From the NCBI RefSeq assembly GCF_030158645.1, contig NZ_JAOASO010000085.1:62001-126000 (forward strand): 64,000 nucleotides of DNA, in the 5' to 3' direction. This DNA comes from Hydrogenophaga sp. (GTDB taxonomy: Bacteria > Pseudomonadota > Gammaproteobacteria > Burkholderiales > Burkholderiaceae_C). Below, one piece after another: positions 1-7,507 of the stretch (the stretch's first letter is position 1; each line of letters opens with the position of its first letter). The notes below the pieces were generated by a model. The model searched no databases. It was not told where the DNA came from and worked only from the letters and a program-made list of their open reading frames with translations. The position numbers were made by a program, and so were the translations under genes.

Positions 1-1611
1 GCGAGTCGGCGCGAGGCACTGCAAGCCGTGCAACGCATGGCCGTGCTCACCCCCAACCCGTTCATGCACGACCACCTGCCCTCGGTCATCTATACCCATC
101 TGGCCGCTGACTTCAGCGCTCGCAGCAGCATGCAGGCACTGACGAAAGATGAGCAAGCGTTGGAGCAGGCCGTCAACCACATCATCGAGGTCTGTGGTGG
201 GCGCCACGTCCCTTGCGCCAAGTCAACCCTGATGGCAGCCTCGCTGCTCGCACCCCCTGGACTTCGGCTGAGCATGGTCGCAATGCTGCTCGATTTCAAA
301 AACGCAGGACGCGCAGATTGGATCAACGCACTGTTGACAGGGGTGTCAGATCCTTCGTTTCCCGGCTACATCACAGCCCGCTGCGATGCCCTCAATCAGG
401 GAATGATGCAGCTCAGGCACATGGTTGACAACAAGCTGGAAAGCCCTGCCGAGGCCGCCGAGATCGCCGCCGCGACCGGCCAACACATGCACAACGGCTT
501 TGTTCAGGCTGCAGCAAAAGCCATGAACGAACTCGTCAACGCACTCGACCAGGGCGTGCCCATGGGCCAGCGCGGCACGCAGGCGCTGCAATGGTGTGCC
601 GAGCAAGCGCAACGGGAGCAGGAACAGGCCGTGGCGCGAAGCGGCGGCTGGCTTCGCCGCCAGGCCGTCGGCAACCGCCCCCCCGAGACCGCGCCGCTGC
701 CCGGCGCGATGTCGTCCGACGACGTGACCACGGCGTGGATCGACCAACAAACCGTCGACCTGCTCGAGGGGCCTGTGGCCACCACAGAAGAAGCTCCACC
801 CCTCGACCGCCGCAAAGCCCGGGAAAAACTGCAGGCCCGCAACACCCGGGCACGCACACCATCCAGCGTGGTGCCCAACACCCCCCGCCAGACCCAACCC
901 GCTGCGCCGGCCAAACCCACAAAAAACGACGACGACTGGACCGACAACGACGTCACCCTGCTGCTGCAGCAAGCCCTGAGCCACTCGGCGCACTACTTCC
1001 GCGACGAGATCAACGACCTGATCGAGCGCGCGAAGTTGCTGGGCGCGCCCACACCGGTGATCGAACAAGCGCATTCGCTGGTGTCCACGCTGGACGCCAT
1101 CGCCAAAGACCCGCCTGTGCGTGAGTCGGGTCCTCGGCGCACCTTTGCACAAGCCGAGCTCGTCATCCAAGCCATGCGCCAGGCCATCAAGAAGGCCGAG
1201 GGCGACGAGCGCCTTCGCGAGCAGTTCGACCGGGCCCTGACCCTCGCACTGGCCCGCGAAACCCTCAAGCGCGGGCGGCGTTCGGGTGGGCAGATCGCCT
1301 GCCCCCTGAGTCCGGCCGATTGGGGCTGGGTAGAACAGCGCTACCACCGGCGATGGCTCAGTGGCGCGTCCACCCTGGTCACAGAAGACGGCGTGGTGAC
1401 CCCGCTGCGCAACAACGAGGCCTTGGCGCTGCACGTCACCGCCAAAAGCCTCAGCGGGGCCTTGTTCGACGTGTCGGTGCACCTCTGGCGCCGCCACGGC
1501 GCAGCCCGCAGCGCCCCCAGCGACAACCAGGAGCCCTATCCACCCATGAACGAGCACGACTGGTACGACACCTACATCCCCTGCACGGTGCTGCACATCC
1601 CGCCCAAGTGA
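1..1611 (+). CDS. Unrecognised protein, 5'-truncated by the window edge
   Basis: I do not recognise this protein. The frame is open from base 1. The first in-frame start candidates are GTG at 28 and ATG at 37, so the true start may lie outside the window. The part seen is at least 527 residues. Roughly residues 1-190 look helical and globular, 200-310 is a Pro/Ala/Thr/Arg-rich, probably disordered linker, and 310-527 is a second globular part ending in a Trp/Tyr-rich stretch (for example WYDTYIPCTVLHIPPK). There is no signal peptide, membrane segment or nucleotide-binding motif. A two-domain cytoplasmic protein joined by a flexible linker is all that can be said. The next gene starts 100 bp downstream on the same strand. 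Confidence 0.7.
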   Translation, partial: ASRREALQAVQRMAVLTPNPFMHDHLPSVIYTHLAADFSARSSMQALTKDEQALEQAVNHIIEVCGGRHVPCAKSTLMAASLLAPPGLRLSMVAMLLDFKNAGRADWINALLTGVSDPSFPGYITARCDALNQGMMQLRHMVDNKLESPAEAAEIAAATGQHMHNGFVQAAAKAMNELVNALDQGVPMGQRGTQALQWCAEQAQREQEQAVARSGGWLRRQAVGNRPPETAPLPGAMSSDDVTTAWIDQQTVDLLEGPVATTEEAPPLDRRKAREKLQARNTRARTPSSVVPNTPRQTQPAAPAKPTKNDDDWTDNDVTLLLQQALSHSAHYFRDEINDLIERAKLLGAPTPVIEQAHSLVSTLDAIAKDPPVRESGPRRTFAQAELVIQAMRQAIKKAEGDERLREQFDRALTLALARETLKRGRRSGGQIACPLSPADWGWVEQRYHRRWLSGASTLVTEDGVVTPLRNNEALALHVTAKSLSGALFDVSVHLWRRHGAARSAPSDNQEPYPPMNEHDWYDTYIPCTVLHIPPK

Positions 1612-1711
1612 CGCGGGGAATACCTGTCGTCGCCGCGACCCCCACGGGCCGCGGAGGTGCGTACAGTGAAGCGGCCACGGCCATCCGCTGCCGTGCCACC
1701 GGAGACACACC

Positions 1712-2482
1712 ATGCACATCCCATCCCTCAAAGAAGTCGTCAGCGCCGAAGAATGGGCGCTGCGCTGCGACCTCGCCGCCTGCTACCGGCTGGTGGCGGC
1801 CTACGGCTGGAGCGATCTGGTCTTCACCCACATCAGCGCCAAATTGCCCGACTCGGTCACCGGTGGTGAACACCAGTTCCTCATCAACCCCTACGGCCTC
1901 ATGTTCGACGAGATCACGGCGAGCAGCCTGGTCAAGGTCGACATGGCCTGCAACAAACTGCTGGACTCGCCCTTCCCGGTGAACCCGGCCGGCTTCGTGA
2001 TCCACAGCGCCGTGCACGAAGCGCGGCCCGAAGCCGGCTGCGTGATGCACACCCACTCGCGCGCCGGCGTGGCCGTGAGCGCGCAGAAGGCCGGCATCCT
2101 GCCCATCAGCCAGCAAAGCACCTTCGTGCTCGCCTCGCTGGCGTATCACACGTACGAAGGCGTGGCCCTGCGGGCGGAAGAAAAGGTGCGCTTGCAGGCC
2201 GACCTGGGCACCGCCAACCACCTGGTGCTGCGCAACCACGGCCTGCTCACCGTGGGCAAAACCATCCCCGACGCCTTCCTGGCCATGTACACGCTGGAGA
2301 ACACCTGCCGCATCCAGATCGACGCGATGGCCGGCGGCACCGAACTCACCCAGGTCGACCCCGCCATCCTGGCCGGCATGGCCGACGTGATGCGCGTGGC
2401 CACCGCCGGGCTGGGCTCGCAGCTGGCCTGGCCGGCGTTGTTGAGGAAGGTGGAGAAGTTGGATGCGGGGTACAGGTCCTGA
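1712..2482 (+). CDS. Class II aldolase/adducin family protein
   Basis: A 256-residue protein of the class II aldolase/adducin fold, which includes L-fuculose-1-phosphate aldolase and L-ribulose-5-phosphate 4-epimerase. These enzymes are Zn-dependent and cleave or epimerise phosphosugars. The metal-binding signature is visible as HTHSRAGVAVSA near residue 112, with a further conserved LRNHGLL near residue 174. The ATG at 1712 follows a GGAGACACACC ribosome-binding site. The substrate cannot be told from sequence. Many proteobacterial members of this length are generic and of unknown substrate, and no sugar kinase or transporter is adjacent to help. Confidence 0.85.
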   Translation: MHIPSLKEVVSAEEWALRCDLAACYRLVAAYGWSDLVFTHISAKLPDSVTGGEHQFLINPYGLMFDEITASSLVKVDMACNKLLDSPFPVNPAGFVIHSAVHEARPEAGCVMHTHSRAGVAVSAQKAGILPISQQSTFVLASLAYHTYEGVALRAEEKVRLQADLGTANHLVLRNHGLLTVGKTIPDAFLAMYTLENTCRIQIDAMAGGTELTQVDPAILAGMADVMRVATAGLGSQLAWPALLRKVEKLDAGYRS

Positions 2483-2561
2483 GGATCTCTGAACGGCCAG
2501 GCAACACGACGTCCAACGGTGTGAAACGCAGAGGTCGTACGCTCATTTGCCCTCTGCGCAG

Positions 2562-3746
2562 CTACGCGTTGTTCGGTTTCTCCACGTAATTGCGAATCAG
2601 GTATTCGTTGAACATGGGAACGGTGAACGCAATGTCGCCATGCGATGGGCTGTAGATCATTCCCTTGCTGATGATCTGCGCACGCCGCGGGCCCAGGCTT
2701 TGGTGGGTTTCTTTCAATGCTTCCGCGACATCCGATGACCTGTATGGCCCGGCCCCAAGTTTGGCCATCGCAATGACATACTCCCGCTCCTTTGGCGTCA
2801 AGCGATCAAATCGCACCTTGAAGAAGCCTTCGTCCAGCCGTTTTGTCGCTTCTCCTGCAGCCTTCGTTGCATCGTCCAGCTGGATGCGCGGTCCCTTCGC
2901 GATATTCCAGCACTGATAGCCCCACTCTTGCAAAAAGTAGGGGTATCCCTTGGTCTTTGCCAGGATGTCTCTGATCGCCTTGTCGTCAATTTGCTCACCT
3001 TCATCCTCGATGGGCTGCCTGATTGCGATCCTCGCATCCCCCTCCGCAAGCGCACCAACCGCAGGGTAGTGAAAGAGACGCTCAGCGTAGGACTTCGCGT
3101 CTCCAGAAAGCGCTGCAACCTGTGGCAACCCTGCACCGAAGAACAAAACAGGCAAATCTTTCTGGTTGACCTTGTGGAGGGCGACGATCAGAGCTGCCAG
3201 ATCCGCCGGACGCAGGTACTGAACTTCGTCAATGAGAAGTGTCCAGGCCTTACCAGCGGCTTTTGCGGCCACCCCTACGCGCACAAACAGTTCTGGCAGG
3301 TCCGTCTCCATATCGCCGCTGTCAGCGACCCCGACTTCCGGATCCACCGAAATGGAAGCATCGCCGTAAGAAAGCTTGAACGCAGAGGCGAACGAGCGAA
3401 GTGCCCGAAGAGCCTGATGGACTTTGGCCTTTGCGTTCGCTGAAGACGAGAGTTTGCGCAAGGCTTGATTGATCTTCGGTACGAGCAACTCACTGAGCGC
3501 CTTTCCCTCTGGCGCTTCGATCGAAGATGTGACGTGCCCGGCGGTTTCGGCCATCTCTTCGATCGTGTTCAGCAGTACCGTTTTTCCAACGCCACGCAGA
3601 CCAAGCAGCATCTGCGAACGGCTTGGCTTGCCCAACAGCGCCCTTTGAATGGCTGTCTGCGCGTCTTGGAGGATTGCTTCACGTCCGGCAAGCTCTGGCG
3701 GCTTGCTCCCGGCGCCCGGAGCAAAAGGGTTTCTCACGGCATCCAT
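2562..3746 (-). CDS. AAA+ ATPase (ORC/STAND-like) with C-terminal winged helix
   Basis: A 394-residue ATP-binding protein. Walker A is GLRGVGKT near residue 49 and Walker B is LLIDEVQ near 163, followed by a sensor-like segment (PVLFFGAGLP). The C-terminal third (DRLTPKEREYVIAMAKLG onward) looks like a winged helix, as in ORC/Cdc6-type and archaeal-type ATPases. I chose the ATG at 3746 because AGGAGATCCC sits directly upstream; the frame is open for 75 more codons, but that part lacks family features. The gene is visibly less GC-rich than its neighbours, stands alone, and is preceded by an AT-rich spacer (about 3770-3830), suggesting recent acquisition. Function is unknown; a role in DNA transactions, regulation or defence is possible. 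Confidence 0.8.
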   Translation of the reverse strand: MDAVRNPFAPGAGSKPPELAGREAILQDAQTAIQRALLGKPSRSQMLLGLRGVGKTVLLNTIEEMAETAGHVTSSIEAPEGKALSELLVPKINQALRKLSSSANAKAKVHQALRALRSFASAFKLSYGDASISVDPEVGVADSGDMETDLPELFVRVGVAAKAAGKAWTLLIDEVQYLRPADLAALIVALHKVNQKDLPVLFFGAGLPQVAALSGDAKSYAERLFHYPAVGALAEGDARIAIRQPIEDEGEQIDDKAIRDILAKTKGYPYFLQEWGYQCWNIAKGPRIQLDDATKAAGEATKRLDEGFFKVRFDRLTPKEREYVIAMAKLGAGPYRSSDVAEALKETHQSLGPRRAQIISKGMIYSPSHGDIAFTVPMFNEYLIRNYVEKPNNA

Positions 3747-3880
3747 GGGATCTCCTGCGGCTTGAACTCTATGGGTTGTTATCAAAGTATATCTCCATGA
3801 GACTATACATCCATAGAAAAAGGTAGGGATCCGAGGGACGGCAGCGACAGCCGTCTGCTTTCTCGACCCACGACCAGCCT

Positions 3881-4636
3881 TCAGACCTCCCGCGCCACGA
3901 ACGCTGTCATGCCTTCGAGCACCGTGCGCAAGCGCATGAGTTCGCGCGAACCGTCCAGCCGGGGTGACCACGACGCCAGCTTCGACACCCAGCCCAGGCG
4001 CGGCAGCAGGTGCGCGATGAAGTCGCGCAGGGCGGGACCGCCGGTGCCCGCGTCGGCGTAGGCCTGCAGCACGGCGCGCACTGCATCGGCCCCCAGCGGC
4101 TGCAGGTAGCGCGCCAGCGACAAGAGCAGCTGCAGCGCGTCGTACACCTGCACCGTGGACAGCGCCATGCCGGGTTGCAGGCGCTCTTCAAAGTCAAGCC
4201 GGGCGAAGTGCTCGCCGTTCCAGGTGAGGTTGCGGGTCTGGGCGCCGCCGTGCCAGTGGCCGCGCGTGTGGAACGCAGCCAGGTCGGCGCTGGAGGCGCA
4301 CATCAGCGCCAGGCGTTCGGCCTCGGGCAAGCGGTGCAGCACGTGGTCCAGCGTCTCGCCGATGTCGCTGGTGGTGAGCGAAAACCCGTCGAAGGCCAGC
4401 ACGGTGGGCACGCGTTCGCCGGCGGCGGCCAGGGCCAGCAGGCGCTGGTGTTCAAAGGCCAGCAGCTCGGCGCCATCGGTCTGGCGCACCGCGTGCCACG
4501 GCACGGGCACGCCCACGACATGCGCAAACACCCAGATGCTGGCGGACTTGCGCCAGCTGCGCAGCGGCCGGTCGGCGGTCTTGGTCCAGGTCTTGGCGGA
4601 CGCGGTGGCGGCGGCAGTGGCGGCGGGGGTGTTCAA
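3881..4636 (-). CDS. BUD32/Kdo-kinase-like protein with altered catalytic loop
   Basis: A 251-residue protein resembling the small RIO/BUD32/lipopolysaccharide-kinase group found in betaproteobacteria. The catalytic loop region reads HWHGGAQTRNL and the metal-binding (DFG-like) position reads LDFEE. The usual HxD aspartate is therefore a glycine while the asparagine and DFE are kept, so the enzyme may be inactive or use an unusual mechanism. The frame starts at TTG (4636). No better ATG or GTG exists before the conserved part, and no strong ribosome-binding site is visible, so the start is uncertain. A repeat element (4671-4740) lies just upstream. Confidence 0.7.
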   Translation of the reverse strand: MNTPAATAAATASAKTWTKTADRPLRSWRKSASIWVFAHVVGVPVPWHAVRQTDGAELLAFEHQRLLALAAAGERVPTVLAFDGFSLTTSDIGETLDHVLHRLPEAERLALMCASSADLAAFHTRGHWHGGAQTRNLTWNGEHFARLDFEERLQPGMALSTVQVYDALQLLLSLARYLQPLGADAVRAVLQAYADAGTGGPALRDFIAHLLPRLGWVSKLASWSPRLDGSRELMRLRTVLEGMTAFVAREV

Positions 4637-4670
4637 GCAGCCGGATTATCCAGAAAGCCAGAGCACCCGC

Positions 4671-4740
4671 GGAACTGGCTTTGCCAGGCCGCAGGGTGCG
4701 CCCCCTTGAGGGGGTGACGCCGCCGGCGGCGCGGGGGGGT
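4671..4740. repeat. Family-specific intergenic palindromic repeat, copy 1
   Basis: About 70 bp starting at GGAACTGGCTTTGCC. It holds two dyads, CCCCC-TTGA-GGGGG (4701-4714) and CGCCGCC-GGCGGCG (4718-4731), and ends in a run of seven G. A diverged copy with the same order of parts is at 33066-33136. It lies between two minus-strand genes. I associate such G-rich REP-like elements with Comamonadaceae genomes (recollection, not a search). Confidence 0.7.
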
Positions 4741-4748
4741 GCATTTGG

Positions 4749-6143
4749 TCAGGGCGCGTTCGCGTAGCGCTCCAGCTCCCAGTCGCTCACCTGCTGGCTG
4801 TAACTGGCCCACTCGGCGTGCTTGAGCGCGAGGAATTCAGCGCAGAACGATTCGCCCACGGCGGCGCGCAAGGGCGCGTCCTGCGCCAGCGCCTGCAGTG
4901 CGGCGAACAGGTCGCGCGGCAGCCGCTCGGGCAAGGGCTCGCCACGCGCGTGCAGCTCGTACAGGTCGTCGGCGCAAGGCGTGGCGGCGGGCAAGGCCTG
5001 CTCGATGCCGGAGAGGCCGGCGGCCAGCGTGCCGGCGATGGCGGCGTACACGTTGCACGACGGATCGGGCAGGCGCCATTCGATGCGCCCGGCCACCGTG
5101 CGCACGAGGCAGGTGCGGTTGTTGTCACCCATGGCCTTCCACACCGGCGACCAGGTGGTGCCCGAGGCGCTGCGGCTGGCGGCCAGGCGCTTGTAGCTGT
5201 TGACGGTGGGCGCGCACAAGGCGGCGAGTGCGTCGGCGTGGTGCAGCAGGCCGGCGGCGAACTGGTGGCCGGTGCGGCTCAGGCCCAAGGCGCCGGCCGG
5301 ATCGGCCATCACGGCGTTGCCGTTCGCATCGGTCAGGCTCAGGTGGAAATGCAGCCCGCTGCCCGGCGCGTGCGCCAGCGGCTTGGGCATGGTGGAGAAC
5401 ACGGTGCCGTGTTGGGCCGCCACGGCCTGCGCCGTGAGTTTGAACAGCTGGTAGCGGTCGGCCGCGGCCAGCGCGTCATCGTGCTGGTAGTTGATCTCGT
5501 ACTGTCCGCAGGCGTCTTCGTGGTCGATCTGCTCCAGCCCGAAGCCCAGCGCGGTGAGCGTCTCGCGCATGGTGTCGAGAAACGCGAAGTTGCGGCCGAT
5601 GGCCTGCAGGTCGTACGAGGGTTTGGCGTGCGTGTCCAACGCATCGGCCACCTGCCAACGGCCCTGCGCGTCGCGCTTGAGCAAAAAGAACTCGGGTTCG
5701 ATGCCGACCCACAGCGTCCAGCCGCACGCTTTCAAACGTTCCACCTGACGCTTGAGCACCTGGCGCGAGCAGGTGTCCAGCGGCTCGCCGCCGGCAAAGC
5801 CGTCGCACACTGCGTGCGCCACGCCAGGCATGAAGGGCAGCGGGCGCAGGCTCTCGGGCACCACGCGGCCCATGTATTCGCTGCGCGGGCCCATGCGCGG
5901 CAGGCCGGTGCCGCTGATGCTGGGGCCGGAAAACCCCGCACCGCTGCTCACCGCACCGGGCAGGCCATCCAGCGGCACCAGCTTGCCCTTGGGGCCGCCG
6001 GGCAGGTCGGTGAAGGTGGTCAGCACCGAGTGGATGCCCTGCGCGCGCAAGGCCTGGATGCGCTCATCCAGCGAATCAGCAAAACCTCCGTGCTCCGCAC
6101 TGCGGTGCGAGCTTGCTTGGGAGCGGCCCGGCGCTGCGCTCAA
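4749..6143 (-). CDS. Type III glutamine synthetase family protein (probable gamma-glutamylamine ligase)
   Basis: A 464-residue glutamine-synthetase fold enzyme of the GlnT/type III kind. It would ligate glutamate to ammonia or an amine using ATP. Metal- and glutamate-site motifs are visible: GIEPEFF near residue 152, QYEINYQ near 213, GLHFHLSL near 265 and NRTCLVR/IEWRLPDPS near 350. The start is TTG at 6143, overlapping the gabT stop as TTGA, with GAGG seven bases upstream, so the two genes are translationally coupled. The tie to gabT and the polyamine block suggests an amine substrate (as in PuuA or GlnA3-type enzymes) rather than ammonia. It is clearly distinct from the PuuA-like enzyme at 14887. 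Confidence 0.8.
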   Translation of the reverse strand: MSAAPGRSQASSHRSAEHGGFADSLDERIQALRAQGIHSVLTTFTDLPGGPKGKLVPLDGLPGAVSSGAGFSGPSISGTGLPRMGPRSEYMGRVVPESLRPLPFMPGVAHAVCDGFAGGEPLDTCSRQVLKRQVERLKACGWTLWVGIEPEFFLLKRDAQGRWQVADALDTHAKPSYDLQAIGRNFAFLDTMRETLTALGFGLEQIDHEDACGQYEINYQHDDALAAADRYQLFKLTAQAVAAQHGTVFSTMPKPLAHAPGSGLHFHLSLTDANGNAVMADPAGALGLSRTGHQFAAGLLHHADALAALCAPTVNSYKRLAASRSASGTTWSPVWKAMGDNNRTCLVRTVAGRIEWRLPDPSCNVYAAIAGTLAAGLSGIEQALPAATPCADDLYELHARGEPLPERLPRDLFAALQALAQDAPLRAAVGESFCAEFLALKHAEWASYSQQVSDWELERYANAP

Positions 6144-7438
6144 GCGAGCACCTCGGCCAGCGCAGCGTCAAACTTGGCCAGGCCTTCGGCGAACACGCTG
6201 TCTTCAATGGTGAGCGGAAAGAGGAAACGGATCACGTTGCCGTACACGCCGCAGGTCAGCAGCAGCAGGCCGCGCTTGAGCGCGGCGGCCTGCACCTTCT
6301 TCGTGGTGTCGGCGTCGGGTGCACCTTTGGCGTCGATGAACTCGCAGGCCACCATGGCGCCCAGACCGCGCACATCGCCCATGCGCTGGGGGTACACGGC
6401 GCGTTTGGCGATGAGGTGGCCGATGAGCTGGTCGCCCAGCTTCTGCGCGCGTTCGGGCAGGCGCTCCTCCGCCATCACATCCAGCACCGCGTGCGACGCG
6501 GCGATGGCCAGCGGGTTGCCGGCGTAGGTGCCGCCCAGACCGCCCGGCGCCGGGCCGTCCATGATGGCGGCCTTGCCTGAGACGGCCGAGAGCGTGGTGC
6601 CACCGGCCATGCTCTTGGCCATGGTCATGAGGTCGGGGCTCACGCCGTAGTGCTCCATGGCGAACATCTTGCCGGTGCGCGCAAAACCGGTTTGCACCTC
6701 GTCGGCCACCAGCAGGATGCCGTGCTGGTCGCACAGCTCGCGCAGCCACTTCACGGCCGCCGGCTGGATGGGGTTGAAACCGCCCTCGCCCTGCACCGGC
6801 TCGAACACGATGGCCGCCACGCGGCTGGGCTCGATGTCGCACTTGAAGAGCTGTTCCATCGCGTGCTTCGTGTCGTCGAGCGACGCGCAGTGGCACGGAA
6901 ACGGCACGTGGTAAATCTCGGGCGGGAACGGGCCGAAGCCGGCCTTGTAGGGCTGCACCTTGCCGGTGAGCGCGACCGAGAACATGCTGCGGCCGTGAAA
7001 CGCGCCGCCAAACGCGATGACGCCGGTGCGCCCGGTGCTGTAGCGCGCGATCTTCATCGCGTTCTCGATGGCTTCCGCGCCGGTGGAGAAAAACGCGGTC
7101 TTCACCGGGCCGTCGATCGGCACGATGGCGTTGATGCGCTCGGCCAGCGCCACGTACTCGGTGTAGGGCACCACCTGGTAGCAGCTGTGCGTGAAGCGCT
7201 GCAACTGCGCGGCAATGGCCGCCTGCACCTTGGGGTGCACATGGCCGGTGTTGAGCACCGCGATGCCGCCGGCGAAGTCGATGAAGCGACGCCCTTCGAT
7301 GTCCCAGAACTCGGCGTTCTTCGCCTTCTCGATAAAGAAGTCGCCCATCACGCCCACACCGCGCGGAGTGGCGTCGAGTCGGCGCTGGTGCCAGGCGGCA
7401 TTGGTGTTGTCGGTCTTGAGTTCGTTCATGGCGTTCAT
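6140..7438 (-). CDS. gabT: 4-aminobutyrate aminotransferase
   Basis: A 432-residue class III PLP-dependent aminotransferase. It would convert GABA and 2-oxoglutarate to succinate semialdehyde and glutamate, the last amine-removing step of putrescine catabolism. The family hallmarks are present: FFSTGAEAIENAMKIAR near residue 100, AFHGRS, EPVQGEGG, VADEVQTGFARTG, and the PLP lysine in MTMAKSMAGG. The ATG at 7438 is preceded by AAGGAGACACCC; the upstream ATG at 7453 overlaps that site. It overlaps the next gene by 4 bp. The family also contains 5-aminovalerate aminotransferases, so GABA is the likely but not the only possible substrate. Confidence 0.92.
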   Translation of the reverse strand: MNAMNELKTDNTNAAWHQRRLDATPRGVGVMGDFFIEKAKNAEFWDIEGRRFIDFAGGIAVLNTGHVHPKVQAAIAAQLQRFTHSCYQVVPYTEYVALAERINAIVPIDGPVKTAFFSTGAEAIENAMKIARYSTGRTGVIAFGGAFHGRSMFSVALTGKVQPYKAGFGPFPPEIYHVPFPCHCASLDDTKHAMEQLFKCDIEPSRVAAIVFEPVQGEGGFNPIQPAAVKWLRELCDQHGILLVADEVQTGFARTGKMFAMEHYGVSPDLMTMAKSMAGGTTLSAVSGKAAIMDGPAPGGLGGTYAGNPLAIAASHAVLDVMAEERLPERAQKLGDQLIGHLIAKRAVYPQRMGDVRGLGAMVACEFIDAKGAPDADTTKKVQAAALKRGLLLLTCGVYGNVIRFLFPLTIEDSVFAEGLAKFDAALAEVLA

Positions 7439-7467
7439 GGGTGTCTCCTTCATTGAGGGGAAGTTAC

Positions 7468-7501
7468 CCCCTCTCCCCCTGGGAGAGGGTTGGGGTGAGG
7501 G
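7468..7501. repeat. CCCTCTCCC/GGGAGAGGG interspersed palindrome
   Basis: The stem CCCTCTCCC (7469-7477) pairs with GGGAGAGGG (7481-7489) and is followed by TTGGGGTGAGGG. I recall this unit as a REP-like element scattered between genes in many proteobacteria. Here it fills the 69-bp gap between gabT and the aldehyde dehydrogenase gene on the same strand. It could act as an mRNA hairpin but lacks a T-tract. Confidence 0.7.
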
Positions 7502-7507
7502 CTCGCG

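Noticed and set aside
346-1731. Long open frame on the minus strand opposite the first protein
   Set aside because: Its composition is typical of a shadow frame (runs of Arg, Gly, His, Val), it has no domain, and it overlaps a frame with normal protein composition.
3747-3971. N-terminal extension of the AAA+ ATPase
   Set aside because: It overlaps the 3' end of the next gene, has no family similarity, and a good ribosome-binding site precedes the ATG at 3746.
4818-6527. 569-codon open frame on the plus strand opposite the type III glutamine synthetase
   Set aside because: The opposite strand encodes a clear enzyme family; the long frame is a by-product of high GC content.
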